Positions 24,700-33,562 of a stretch of DNA of 34,648 nucleotides are shown here, piece after piece. Source of the stretch: Amaricoccus sp. (lineage in GTDB: Bacteria; Pseudomonadota; Alphaproteobacteria; Rhodobacterales; Rhodobacteraceae); contig NZ_JAGOMQ010000038.1 in the NCBI RefSeq assembly GCF_017993425.1, positions 1 through 34,648 on the forward strand, read 5' to 3'. The translations under genes were made by a program, and so were the position numbers. The stretch's first letter is position 1, and each line of letters starts with the position of its first letter. The notes under the pieces are model-generated. The model was given only the letters and a program-made list of their open reading frames with translations. It ran no database searches and was not told the DNA's origin.

Positions 24700-24939
24700 T
24701 TAATGCAGAGAACCCGAACGCCGGCCGGGACGCGCCATGGTCCCCTCGTAGGGGTGGGGGTCGGCGGCGAAGTTGCGCGGGCCCCCGCCGTGGCGGCGGC
24801 GGATCTTCTCGTCCTCGATCCCCACCGGGACGACGACATCCCCCGGGCCGCACCAGGTCCCGAGCGCGATCTCGGTCGAGGTGCTCGCGGTCTTGCGGGT
24901 GCGGATGAAGACGAAGCCGCAGGCGAAGGAGGCGATCAC
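24700..24939 (-). pseudogene. Truncated sulfotransferase-family fragment
   Basis: The reading frame has 79 residues and a GTG start overlapping the methyltransferase stop (GTGA). Residues 9-25 (FVFIRTRKTASTSTEIA) and CGPGDVVVPVGIEDEKIRR match the N-terminal PAPS-loop region of a sulfotransferase family whose full members are roughly 200 residues or longer and continue past GPRNF to a second binding segment with an ERNPW-type motif. Here the frame departs into unrelated sequence (PHPYEGTMARPGRRSG) and stops at 24700. Nothing recognisable resumes downstream in any frame. It is the last position of the leftward operon, next to the tandem repeat at 24635. Probably a decayed gene; a short functional protein is unlikely because the 3'-phosphate site is missing. 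Confidence 0.65.
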
Positions 24940-25751
24940 CGCGCGGGCGCGTCGCCGGCGGGGCGGCGCAGGTGCGCCTCGATGAAGTCGCGCTCGAGGT
25001 CGAAGCGGGGGTAGCGCTCGAGCAGGTCGGCGAAGCGCGCGTAGAAGGGCTCGTCGATCGGGGTCGTGCGGTAGGAGACCGCGAGCCGCTCGAAGCCGAG
25101 CGTCTCGAAGAAGAGCAGGTAATGCGCCGCGGTCAGCCGGTTCACCCAGGAGGCGCGCATCTTCTTGTTGTGGTGCTTGAGGTAGAACTCCTCGAACACC
25201 GCGTCGGAGAACAGCAGGTGCGGCCAGGGGAAGAACACCTGCCGGTAGCGGTGCGACGCCTTCGGGCCGCGGTGGAGGTTGGCGCTGAGGAACATCTCGC
25301 CCCCCGGCCGGAGCAGCCCGTGCGCGCGTTCGAGGAGGGCATGGGGGTGGCGGACATGCTCCCACACCGCGAGCGAGAGCACGAAGTCGAAGCGCTCGCC
25401 GGCGAGGGCGTCCCTGTCCTGCGACAGGTCGACCCGCAGGAGGCGCACGTTCGGGCCGGCGTTCTCCCGCCAGAGCGGGTACTCGCCGATGTCGACGCCG
25501 ACGCAGCGGCAGCCGGCGGTCTCGGCCAGCGCCGCGAGCACCTCGCCGCGGCCGCAGCCGATCTCGAGCACCGTCTTGCCCTTGAGGCCGAACCGCGCCG
25601 TCAGCGCCGCCGCGCGGCGGCGGCCCGCCTCCAGGACGGCCGCCGTCTTGTAGGAGCGCGGGCGCGGCACCAGCGGCCGGGAGCGGTATTCCTCGTTCAG
25701 CGCCTCGAAGAGGGCGAGGTCGTACACGATGTCATTCACCGGGTCATTCAT
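24936..25751 (-). CDS. SAM-dependent class I methyltransferase
   Basis: A 271-residue Rossmann-fold methyltransferase. VLEIGCGRGEVLAALAE near residue 60 is motif I for SAM binding. VGVDIGEYPLW, FDFVLSLAVWEHVRHPHALLE and LLRPGGEMFLSANLHRG follow as motifs II-V. It starts 8 bases inside the end of the large fusion gene (ATGAATGA) and ends overlapping the truncated sulfotransferase, so it is tightly coupled. It is probably a sugar O-methyltransferase of the polysaccharide. The substrate is not visible from sequence. Confidence 0.85.
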   Translation of the reverse strand: MNDPVNDIVYDLALFEALNEEYRSRPLVPRPRSYKTAAVLEAGRRRAAALTARFGLKGKTVLEIGCGRGEVLAALAETAGCRCVGVDIGEYPLWRENAGPNVRLLRVDLSQDRDALAGERFDFVLSLAVWEHVRHPHALLERAHGLLRPGGEMFLSANLHRGPKASHRYRQVFFPWPHLLFSDAVFEEFYLKHHNKKMRASWVNRLTAAHYLLFFETLGFERLAVSYRTTPIDEPFYARFADLLERYPRFDLERDFIEAHLRRPAGDAPAR

Positions 25752-28700
25752 GCGCTGCCTTGAACACCCTCTGCTCGGGAGCCGCCGGCGTCGTCTGCGC
25801 GAGAAGCGCCCGCACCCGCGTGCAGAACTCGGTCAGGCCGAGCGCTTCGGGTCGGACGAGCCGGTCATGGGCGAAGACGAAGTACCACTTCTTCCGGTAG
25901 TCGGAATAGAGGCAGCCCGGGCCGAACAGAGCCTCGATCTTGGCGTCGTCGAACGACTGCTGATGGCCATGCGGCTGATCGTGGTGATAGAGCGGATGCC
26001 GCTCCTTGTAGGGCACCGTCACGAAGATCGCCCGGTCCGGCGCGAGCGCGCGCAACCGCCCGAGCACGTCGTCGAAGCGGTCGACCGCGATGTGCTCCAG
26101 CACCTCCATGGCGACCACCACGTCGGCGGGCTCGGGCGCGGGATCGAGCGGGCCCGTGATGTCCCAGACCCGGAAGTCGTAGCGGTCGTTACGCGGCGGA
26201 TTGATGCGCGCGCCGTAGTTGCGGAAATCATAGCCGACGACGCGGCGCACCTCCGGCGTCCGCGCGAGCAGGTTGACGAGCTGGGCCTGGCCGATGCCGA
26301 TGTCGGCCACCCGCTCCACGCCCTCGAGCATGTCGAAGGCGAGGCGGGTGCGCGCCCAGTCGTTCTCGGAGAAGGCCGGTTTTTTCCGGAGCTTGTCCCG
26401 CTCGGCGTAGATGCCGTGGACCGTCGTGAAGATCTTCTCACGCTCCGGGGCTAGTGGCGGCAACACGGGCGGGGGTGGCGCGGCCGGCTTCGGCTTCGGC
26501 TTCGCGGCCGACTTTGCCGCGGCCGGCTTCGAGGTTGGCTTTGCCGGGATGGGCTCTGCCGCGGGGACCGGGATCTTCGGCGTCGGGGGCGGCGCTGTCA
26601 CGGGCGCCAGCACCCGGTCGATCTCGGCCTTCGCCCTGGCGGCGGTGGCGGTCCAGGTGCGTTCCCGCTCGACCCAGTCGCGGCCGGCCCGGCCGAGGCG
26701 GGCGCGCAGGCCCGGATCGCCGATCAGCCGCGCCAGCACGTCGGCGAGGCTCTCGACGTCGCCCTTGGCGAAGACGAGGCCGGTCTCGCCGTCGGCCACC
26801 ATCTCGGTCAGCGCCCGCACGCTGGAGACCACCACCGCCTTCTCCATGGCCAGCGCCTCGAGCGGCTTCATCGGCGAGACCATCTCGGTCACCGGCTGCG
26901 GCTTGCGCGGGAACGGCGCCACGTCGATCAGCGAGTAGTAGGCCTCGACTTCCGAATGCGGCACCCGGCCCGGCAGGATCAGCCAGTCGGCCAGCCCCTC
27001 CTCCGCCGCCACCCGCTCGATCTCGGTGGTGATCGGGCCGCGCTCGGTCCCGGAGGTGTTCTCGTTGCCGACCAGCAGCAGCCGGAACACCAGCCCGCGC
27101 CGGCGCAGCAGCGCCGCGGCGCGGGCGAGGTCGTCGAGCCCCTCGTACTGCACGAAGGTGCCGATGTAGCCGATCACCGGCACGTCCGCGGGGATGCCGA
27201 GCCGCGCCGCCAGCTCGGCGTCGCGCGGCCGTGGCGTGAAGCGGGAGGGATCGCAGGAGTTCGGCAGCAGCGTGATCTTCTCCGCCGGCACGCCGCGCTC
27301 GACCAGCTCCTCGCGCATCGGCCCGGTCAGGGTGAAGACGTGGTCGGCATGGCGGCCGATCTCTGCCTCGAGCCGGCGCTCCATCTTGAAGGATGCGCTC
27401 TGCTCCAGGGCGGGATTGCGCGAGATGCGGGTGACCTCCCAGAAGCCGCGCACCTCGTAGATGAAGGGCAGGCCGAGTCGGCGCGCGGCGATCAGCGCCG
27501 GCAGCGCCGAAAGATGGGCCGAGGCGGCGATCACCAGCTCGGGACGGAACTCGCGGAGCTGCGCCTCTATCGCGACGGCGGCGCCGACGGCGTATGGCGG
27601 CGTGATCTCCTGGCGAAACGGCTCGAAGCTGCGCAGGTAGCGCACGCCCTCGATCATATCCTCTGCCGGAAGCGTGACCTTGAGCAGATCGCGATTGATG
27701 TCGCGCGGGAAGCCCGGCCGGGACAGGGCGATCACCTCGAAGCCGTTCCGCTGCAATCCCAGCGCCAGCCCCTGCGCCCGGGTGGCGTAGCCGCCGGAGG
27801 AATAGGGCAAGCTGTTGTGCAGGACATAAGCGAGCCGGCCCCGAACGGGATCGAAGGCGAGCGGGTCGCAGTTGCGAACCCCCTCGAGCAGCGTCAGGCT
27901 GGCCAACCCGCCCGAGCGCATCTTGTCGAGGAATTTCTTCTGCGCCGGGGTCGGGGTCGGCCCGTAGAGCGCCTTTACCTCGGCGAGCGCTGTCTTGGCG
28001 GCGTCAGGATCGTCCGCCCGCAGCGCCGCCCAGAAGAGCGTGCGCAGGTTGGCGGTGGAACGGTCGATCCGGACCGTCTCCGCGATCAGCGGATATTCCG
28101 CCTCGACCGCGCCCGCCTCCGCCAACGCGCGGGCGCTCCGTGTCAGGGCGGAACAGAGCGCGGCCGGATCGGCGCTCAACTCGGCCCGCAGCGCGGCGAT
28201 CACCCCCGGGGGCCCTGCTTGGTTGAGGATGCGCAGGAGGTCGTGGAGCGGCAGCGGCGGCGTCCGAGGCGGAGCCTTGGCCCGGCCCCGCGCCTGCTCG
28301 GGCAGGATGGCGTCGGCGTCGCCGCCGCGCCGGACCGGCTTGCCGCTCAGCATCCGCTTCGGCGCGGTCAGCATCCGCACGAGCCCGTGGCCGATGCGCC
28401 AGGATTCCGAGGTCTCCATGTCCTTCAGGCGCAGCGAGAGCGCCTCGCTCACCCGCGCCGCCCGCTGGGCCCGCTGCCGGTGCTCCCGCTCGGCGCGGGC
28501 GCCCGCCTCGCGCAGCGCCGCGGCCTCGGCCGTGGCGCGGGCGAGCGTCTCCCGCGACCGGGCGTCCGCCTCGCGCAGCGCCGCGGCCTCGGCCGCGGCG
28601 CGGGCGAGCGCCTCCCGCGACCGGGTCTCGGCGTCGCGCAGCGCCGCCTCGGCCGCGTCCCGCGCCGCCTCCGCCTTGCGCCGCTCCTCGTGCTCCGCCG

Positions 28701-30051
28701 CCTCGGTCGCCTCGTGCCGGCGCGCGAGCGCGCCCTCCGCCAGCGCGACGCCGAGCCGGCCCAGCGGCCGGACGGCGTCGAGGGCGAGCCCCGCCGCCGG
28801 GGTGGGCCGGGCGGTCTCGGCGCCCAGCCAGGACAGCGTGGCCGCGCGCAGCTCCGCGAGCCGGGCCTCCATCGCCTCCAGCCCGGCGGCGGCCGTGGCC
28901 AGCCGGGCCGAGACGATCGCCGCGGCTGCCTCCGGCTCCTCGCGACCGAGGTCGAGCGCGAGGTCGGGCCGGCCGAGCAGGTCGAGGAGGCCGGGGATCT
29001 TGTGGCCATGGGCGCCGAACCACAGGCCGAGGACCGGCCGGCGCGCGACGAGGCCCATCACGAGGCCATGGAACCGCGCCGCGACGACGACGTCGCAGTC
29101 CGCCAGCGTCGCCAGGTAGGTCTCGATCGTCGGGGGCGTGACCGCCTCGATCCGTTCCGCCCCCGGCGCGTCGCGCAGGTGGTCGCGGATCGCGTCGACG
29201 AGCGCCCGGTCGGCCTCGGTCTGGACGATGAGCCGCAGCTCGTCCCCCGCCGCGAGCGCGCGCGCGGCGAAGGCGACGGCGAAGCGGAAGGCGCGGCTGG
29301 AACGGTAGCCGTCGGCCTTGAAGGCGTCGGTCATGGCCCGGCGCGCGGCGTGCGGCAGCCGGATGCCCCAGCCCTCCGAGCGCAGGACGAGGGCGATCCG
29401 CCGGCCCTGCCGCGCCGGGGCGGGCGCGGGAGAGGCGGAGGGCGGGTCGAGGAAGAAGGCCGGATCGAGTCCCTGGACGACCGCCGCGCCCGGAACCGCC
29501 GCGGCGAGGAGCGCCGCCGAGCGCGGCTCGCGCACCGCGGCGGCGAGCCCCGTGGCGAAGGCCGCGCCGACGAGATCGGCCGCTTCCGACGTCTCGATCG
29601 GGCCGATCGTGGAGGGCAGCAGCACGCAGCGGACGCCGCGGGCGCGCGCGGCGAAGGCCGGCAGGAGCCGCCAGAACAGCGCCGCCTCGTTCTCCGCCCC
29701 GGCGTAGCGGAAGAGATGCTCGCCCGCCGTCAGCACGACCAGGTCGCTGTCCGCCGCGCCGACCGTGTCGAGCAGGGCGCCCGGATCGAGCGCATAGCGC
29801 GACGCCTGCGCCGGATCGGGCTGGAAGCCCACGAGCCGCGCCGCCGCCGCCGCGTCCGCGGGCGTCCCGTAGGCGGCCACGCTGCGCGCCCGGAGGTCGG
29901 CGCGCGCCGCGTTCATCTGGACGACGGTGATCCGCGCATCGGGAAAGGCGCGCCGCAGGAGCGCGACCGCGCCGAGGTTGATGGCGAGATCGCCCATGTT
30001 GGAGGCGACATGGCCGTAGAACAGGACGACGTTGCGGATCGGCGCGGCCAT
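25744..30051 (-). CDS. Pyruvyltransferase-like / coiled coil / GT4 / methyltransferase fusion
   Basis: A single 1435-residue frame. Residues 1-400 resemble polysaccharide pyruvyl transferases: FYGHVASNMGDLAINLGAV at the start, LLPSTIGPIE, and ADCDVVVAARFHGLVMGLVA with GAHGHKIPGLL. Residues about 440-546 are a coiled coil built of 21-residue repeats. Residues about 560-735 are helical. Residues about 738-1145 are a GT4 glycosyltransferase (HNSLPYSSGGYATRAQGLA, VIGYIGTFVQYEGLDDL, PMKPLEALAMEKAVVVSS). An Ala/Pro/Lys linker (about 1146-1200) leads to a class I methyltransferase (VADIGIGQAQLVNLL near 1248, VAMEVLEHI near 1314). It would act in the cytoplasm on lipid-linked glycan, adding a sugar and capping it. 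A very strong ggggagggg lies just before the ATG. No frameshift was seen, so the fusion looks genuine. Confidence 0.8.
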   Translation of the reverse strand: MAAPIRNVVLFYGHVASNMGDLAINLGAVALLRRAFPDARITVVQMNAARADLRARSVAAYGTPADAAAAARLVGFQPDPAQASRYALDPGALLDTVGAADSDLVVLTAGEHLFRYAGAENEAALFWRLLPAFAARARGVRCVLLPSTIGPIETSEAADLVGAAFATGLAAAVREPRSAALLAAAVPGAAVVQGLDPAFFLDPPSASPAPAPARQGRRIALVLRSEGWGIRLPHAARRAMTDAFKADGYRSSRAFRFAVAFAARALAAGDELRLIVQTEADRALVDAIRDHLRDAPGAERIEAVTPPTIETYLATLADCDVVVAARFHGLVMGLVARRPVLGLWFGAHGHKIPGLLDLLGRPDLALDLGREEPEAAAAIVSARLATAAAGLEAMEARLAELRAATLSWLGAETARPTPAAGLALDAVRPLGRLGVALAEGALARRHEATEAAEHEERRKAEAARDAAEAALRDAETRSREALARAAAEAAALREADARSRETLARATAEAAALREAGARAEREHRQRAQRAARVSEALSLRLKDMETSESWRIGHGLVRMLTAPKRMLSGKPVRRGGDADAILPEQARGRAKAPPRTPPLPLHDLLRILNQAGPPGVIAALRAELSADPAALCSALTRSARALAEAGAVEAEYPLIAETVRIDRSTANLRTLFWAALRADDPDAAKTALAEVKALYGPTPTPAQKKFLDKMRSGGLASLTLLEGVRNCDPLAFDPVRGRLAYVLHNSLPYSSGGYATRAQGLALGLQRNGFEVIALSRPGFPRDINRDLLKVTLPAEDMIEGVRYLRSFEPFRQEITPPYAVGAAVAIEAQLREFRPELVIAASAHLSALPALIAARRLGLPFIYEVRGFWEVTRISRNPALEQSASFKMERRLEAEIGRHADHVFTLTGPMREELVERGVPAEKITLLPNSCDPSRFTPRPRDAELAARLGIPADVPVIGYIGTFVQYEGLDDLARAAALLRRRGLVFRLLLVGNENTSGTERGPITTEIERVAAEEGLADWLILPGRVPHSEVEAYYSLIDVAPFPRKPQPVTEMVSPMKPLEALAMEKAVVVSSVRALTEMVADGETGLVFAKGDVESLADVLARLIGDPGLRARLGRAGRDWVERERTWTATAARAKAEIDRVLAPVTAPPPTPKIPVPAAEPIPAKPTSKPAAAKSAAKPKPKPAAPPPPVLPPLAPEREKIFTTVHGIYAERDKLRKKPAFSENDWARTRLAFDMLEGVERVADIGIGQAQLVNLLARTPEVRRVVGYDFRNYGARINPPRNDRYDFRVWDITGPLDPAPEPADVVVAMEVLEHIAVDRFDDVLGRLRALAPDRAIFVTVPYKERHPLYHHDQPHGHQQSFDDAKIEALFGPGCLYSDYRKKWYFVFAHDRLVRPEALGLTEFCTRVRALLAQTTPAAPEQRVFKAAHE
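28505..28654 (-). repeat. 63-bp tandem repeat encoding 21-residue coiled-coil units
   Basis: Copies at 28505-28567 and 28568-28630 differ at 5 of 63 positions, and a third partial copy runs to about 28654. Each encodes a unit of the form LR-A--RSRE-LARA-AEAAA. The 63-bp unit keeps the reading frame and three heptads per copy, so copy number could vary without breaking the protein. Confidence 0.85.
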
Positions 30052-30062
30052 TGTCCCCTCCC

Positions 30063-31418
30063 CTAACCCGCGAGGCCGGTCCGGGCGCCCGTCCAGATCC
30101 CGCGCGTGTCGACGCGGGCCCTGGCGGCGAGCGCCTCGGGCGGGAGCGCGCGGAAGGCGCTGTGGTCGACGAGGAGCGCCAGCACGTCGGCCTCCGCCAG
30201 CGCCTCCTCCGCCGTGCAGAGCCGCGCCCGCCCGGCAAGCGTGGCGGGAAGCGCCGCCACGTGCGGCTCGACCGCGAGGAGCGGGCCCGGATGGCGCCGC
30301 GCCAGGGCCTCGGCGATGGCGAGCGCGGGGCTCTCGCGCAGGTCGTCGATGTCGGCCTTGAAGGCGAGGCCGAAGCAGGCGACCGCAATCTCGTCGGGGC
30401 GCCGGCCGGCGCGCGCGGCCGCCTCGGCGACCTGCGCCTCGATGCGCGCGAGCACCCAGGCGGGCTTGGCGTCGTTGACCTCGCGCGCGGTGCGGATCAG
30501 CCGCGCCTCCTCGGGGGCGGCGCTGACGATGAACCAGGGATCGACGGCGATGCAGTGCCCGCCGACGCCCGGCCCCGGCTGGAGGATGTTCACCCGCGGA
30601 TGGCGGTTGGCGAGCCGGATCAGCTCCCAGACGTCGATGCCGAGCCGGTCGCAGATCACCGAGACCTCGTTGGCGAAGGCGATGTTGGCGTCACGGAAGC
30701 TGTTTTCGGTCAGCTTCACCATCTCGGCGGTGCGGGTGTCGGTGAGGATGCACTCGCCCTCGACGAAGATTCGGTAGAGCGCCACCGCGCGCGCCGCGCA
30801 GGCCGGGGTCATGCCGCCGATCACCCGGTCGTTCTGGACCAGTTCGCGCAGGACATGGCCGGGCAGCACCCGCTCGGGGCAGTGCGCGACGCGGATGTCG
30901 GAGGCCTCGCCATGGGTCTGGGGGAAGGTGAGGTCGGGCCGCATCTCGGCGAGCCAGGCCGCCATGCGCTCGGTGGTCCCCACCGGCGAGGTGCTCTCGA
31001 GCACGACGAGGTCGCCGCGCCTGAGCACGGGCGCGATCGCCCGGCTCGCCGCCTCGACGTAACTCAGGTCCGGCTCGTGCGCGCCCGAGCCGCCGGGGCT
31101 CGGGTCCGGCTCGTGCGCCTCGGTTCCGCCGCCGTGGCGACCGCCGCGGAAGGGGGTCGGCACCGCGATCAGGAAGGCGTCCGCCGGCTCCGGCGTCGTG
31201 GTCGCCCGCAGGTAGCCCTCGGACACGACGGCGCGCACCACGATGTCGAGGTCCGGCTCGGTGATGTGGATCTCGCCGCGGTTGATCGTGTCCACCGCGT
31301 GGCGGTTCACGTCGATCCCGATCACCTGCCGCTTGCGGCCGGCGAAGACCGCCGCCGTGGGCAGGCCGATATAGCCGAGGCCGACGACCGCGATGCGCTC
31401 GAAGGAAGCGTTCGCCAT
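30063..31418 (-). CDS. wecC: UDP-N-acetyl-D-mannosaminuronate dehydrogenase
   Basis: A 451-residue nucleotide-sugar dehydrogenase that oxidises UDP-ManNAc to UDP-ManNAcA. Marks: RIAVVGLGYIGLPTAAVFA at 8-26, AVPTPF, LESTSPVGTTE, VAHCPERVLPGH, LTENSFRDANIAFANE and the catalytic Cys289 in GVGGHCIAVDPWFIV, the diagnostic WecC form. It ends with FGLAFKADIDDLRESPA. The ATG at 31418 is 4 bases after the wecB stop and gives the family N-terminus; an upstream in-frame ATG would overlap wecB. A 12-residue in-frame duplication lies in the loop after AVPTPF (see the repeat at 31067). Together with WecB it forms the standard UDP-GlcNAc to UDP-ManNAcA pair. Confidence 0.93.
   Translation of the reverse strand: MANASFERIAVVGLGYIGLPTAAVFAGRKRQVIGIDVNRHAVDTINRGEIHITEPDLDIVVRAVVSEGYLRATTTPEPADAFLIAVPTPFRGGRHGGGTEAHEPDPSPGGSGAHEPDLSYVEAASRAIAPVLRRGDLVVLESTSPVGTTERMAAWLAEMRPDLTFPQTHGEASDIRVAHCPERVLPGHVLRELVQNDRVIGGMTPACAARAVALYRIFVEGECILTDTRTAEMVKLTENSFRDANIAFANEVSVICDRLGIDVWELIRLANRHPRVNILQPGPGVGGHCIAVDPWFIVSAAPEEARLIRTAREVNDAKPAWVLARIEAQVAEAAARAGRRPDEIAVACFGLAFKADIDDLRESPALAIAEALARRHPGPLLAVEPHVAALPATLAGRARLCTAEEALAEADVLALLVDHSAFRALPPEALAARARVDTRGIWTGARTGLAG
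31067..31118 (-). repeat. 36-bp-period duplication inside wecC
   Basis: The 16 bases ggtccggctcgtgcgc occur at 31067-31082 and 31103-31118. The duplication inserts a second AHEPD element, so the protein reads EAHEPDPSPGGSGAHEPDLS where family members have a single (H)EPDLSYV. It is in frame and in a surface loop. Confidence 0.75.
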
Positions 31419-31422
31419 CGGG

Positions 31423-32565
31423 TCAGCCGCCGTTGCGGGCGCCGTCTCGGGCGAGGATGTCGAGGATTCGCGGGCAGGCCTGGCCGTCGCCATAAGGGTT
31501 GTGGGCAAAGCGCATCCTTTCGTACTCGGACGTGTCGAGAAGCAGGCGTTCCACGCCTTCGATGATCGCGGCTGAATCGGTGCCCACCAGCCGCACCGTG
31601 CCCGCCTCGACCGCTTCGGGCCGCTCGGTGGTGTCGCGCATGACGAGCACCGGCTTGCCGAGCGAGGGGGCCTCCTCCTGCACGCCGCCGGAATCGGTGA
31701 GAATCAGGTGGGCGCGGTTCATCAGGTAGACGAAGGGGAGATAGTCGAGCGGCTCGATCAGGTGGACGTTGCCGATCCCCGACAGCAGCCGCCGGACCGG
31801 CTCCTGCACGTTGGGATTGAGGTGGACCGGGTAGACCACCTCGAGCCCCGGGCGGCGGCGCGCGATCTCGGCGAGCGCCCGGCAGATCCGCTCGAACCCG
31901 GCGCCGAAGCTCTCGCGGCGATGGCCGGTGACGAGGAGGACGGGGGCGGAAGGGTCGAGGAAGGCGAAGCGGGCGTCGAGCCCGGCGCGCAGCTCCGCGT
32001 CCGCCTCGATTCGCGCCACCACCGCATGCAGCGCGTCGATCACGGTGTTTCCGGTCACGTGGACGGTCGCGGGATCGACGCCCTCGGCGAGCAGGTTCGC
32101 CCGCGCCGTCTCGGTCGGGGCGAGGTGCAGGCCGGCGAGCACGCCGGCGATCTTGCGGTTGGCCTCCTCCGGCCAGGGCGCGTAGAGGTCGCCCGTGCGC
32201 AGCCCCGCCTCCACATGCGCGACCGGAATGCGCTGGAAGTAGCAGGCGAGGCTCGTCGCCAGCGTGGTCGCGGTGTCGCCGTGCACCATCACGATGTCGG
32301 GGCGCGCCTCGGCCAGCACGCGCGCCGCGCCGGCGAGAATCGCCGTGGTGATCGCCGTCAGGTCCTGGCCCGGCCGCATCACGTCGAGGTCGAAGTCCGG
32401 CGTGAGCCCGAAGAGCGCGAGCACCTGGTCGAGCATCTCGCGATGCTGGGCCGTCACGCAGAGCTGCGCCTCGAACCTCGGATCTGCCCGCAGCGCCAGG
32501 ACGAGGGGGGCCATCTTGATCGCCTCGGGCCGCGTCCCGAACACGCACAATACACGAAGCGTCAT
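31423..32565 (-). CDS. wecB: UDP-N-acetylglucosamine 2-epimerase (non-hydrolysing)
   Basis: A 380-residue GT-B-fold enzyme that interconverts UDP-GlcNAc and UDP-ManNAc. Marks: [17 protein letters not shown] at the start, [44 protein letters not shown] and [20 protein letters not shown] with TTERPE. Length and order of motifs are standard. The start at 32565 ([10 protein letters not shown]) was chosen over longer in-frame alternatives because those add only an unconserved Gly/Arg-rich stretch. wecC follows 4 bases after its stop. The 232-base gap upstream suggests it may have its own promoter. Confidence 0.95.
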   Translation of the reverse strand: MTLRVLCVFGTRPEAIKMAPLVLALRADPRFEAQLCVTAQHREMLDQVLALFGLTPDFDLDVMRPGQDLTAITTAILAGAARVLAEARPDIVMVHGDTATTLATSLACYFQRIPVAHVEAGLRTGDLYAPWPEEANRKIAGVLAGLHLAPTETARANLLAEGVDPATVHVTGNTVIDALHAVVARIEADAELRAGLDARFAFLDPSAPVLLVTGHRRESFGAGFERICRALAEIARRRPGLEVVYPVHLNPNVQEPVRRLLSGIGNVHLIEPLDYLPFVYLMNRAHLILTDSGGVQEEAPSLGKPVLVMRDTTERPEAVEAGTVRLVGTDSAAIIEGVERLLLDTSEYERMRFAHNPYGDGQACPRILDILARDGARNGG

Positions 32566-32797
32566 GCCATCGACCCACTCTGCCCCAGTTCCGCCGATCG
32601 ATTGGCCGCCCTTGCGGCGCCATGCCCGGCCCGTAATCCCGCGGCCGGCAGCTCCGATCGGCAAACGCGCGGCGCTCTCCCCGCGGGCCTCGCGCCCGTT
32701 CTCGCGTCTGCGGTACGCCTTTCCGATTTTTTGCCGGCCGCCGCAAGAGCGAGGTGCGACTTCCGGCGCCTCCGCGCGCCCCGGCGTCCCCGCGGGC
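32566..32797. other. 232-base gap within the leftward gene run
   Basis: It lies between the end of the glycosyltransferase gene (32798) and wecB. It is GC-rich except for a short A/T patch with a T6 run near 32730. On the minus strand, ttgcgg before an A-run could be a weak promoter for wecB-wecC and the genes beyond. No gene or clear terminator was seen. Confidence 0.3.
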
Positions 32798-33562
32798 TCA
32801 GCCGCGGCGGCGCTTCCAGGCCCCCCGGGCGAGGTTGTTGGCGAGCGCCCAGGCCGCCGGCGCGCGGGAGAGCCCCGCCACCTCGCGGTAGACCCGCCAG
32901 GTCGCCGCCGCCGCCGCGAGCTTGTTGCCCGAGAGCGATCCCGGGGTGACGCGGTAGTCGAGGAGCACCTCCCCGAGCCCGCGCGCCGCCGGCAGGCGGC
33001 GCAGCAGCGTCAGCCACAGCCCGTAATCCTGCCGGCGCGGCAGGTCGGGCATCTCGACGAGACCGAGGCGGCCGGCGTCGTAGGCGGCGGTCGAGCAGCA
33101 GATGGCGTTGCCCATCAGCGCCTCGGCGTAGGTGAGCCGGGCGGGCACGTCGACGCGGGAGAGGCGCCGGCCCTCCATGTCGATGCGCTGGTAGGCGGTG
33201 AAGACGAGCCCCTCGCCTTCGGCGAAGGCCGCCGCCTGGGCGGCGAGCTTGCCCGGCCGCCACATGTCGTCCGCGTCGAGGAAGGCTATGTGGCGCCCGC
33301 GCGCGGCGCGGATCGCGAGGTTGCGCGCCGCGGCCGCCCCGCGCGGGGCGGGAAGCGCCAGCGCCCGGATGCGGGGGTCGCGGCCCGCGAAGCCCTCGGC
33401 CATCGCCCGGGATCCGTCGGTCGAGCCGTCGTCGGCCAGGAGCATCTCCCAGTCCGGCAGCGTCTGGGCCTGCGCCGAGGCCACCGCCGCGGCGAGCGTC
33501 CGGGCGGCGTCGCGCACCGGGGTGACGATCGTGAAGAGCGGCCCCCCCGCCACCGCCGTCAC
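32798..33562 (-). CDS. Family 2 glycosyltransferase
   Basis: A 254-residue GT-A enzyme. [20 protein letters not shown] and [14 protein letters not shown] give the nucleotide-binding half, [22 protein letters not shown] the DXD-type metal site, and [12 protein letters not shown] the acceptor side with the common (Q/E)D-W pair. It starts with GTG overlapping the stop of the ABC permease (GTGA), so translation is coupled. It probably adds a sugar to the exported capsule chain. The C-terminus ends in a basic KRRRG. Confidence 0.88.
   Translation of the reverse strand: MTAVAGGPLFTIVTPVRDAARTLAAAVASAQAQTLPDWEMLLADDGSTDGSRAMAEGFAGRDPRIRALALPAPRGAAAARNLAIRAARGRHIAFLDADDMWRPGKLAAQAAAFAEGEGLVFTAYQRIDMEGRRLSRVDVPARLTYAEALMGNAICCSTAAYDAGRLGLVEMPDLPRRQDYGLWLTLLRRLPAARGLGEVLLDYRVTPGSLSGNKLAAAAATWRVYREVAGLSRAPAAWALANNLARGAWKRRRG

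Noticed and set aside
24556-25014. Rightward frame crossing the end of the glycosyltransferase and the truncated sulfotransferase
   Set aside because: It overlaps two better-supported genes, shows no motif and has low-complexity composition.
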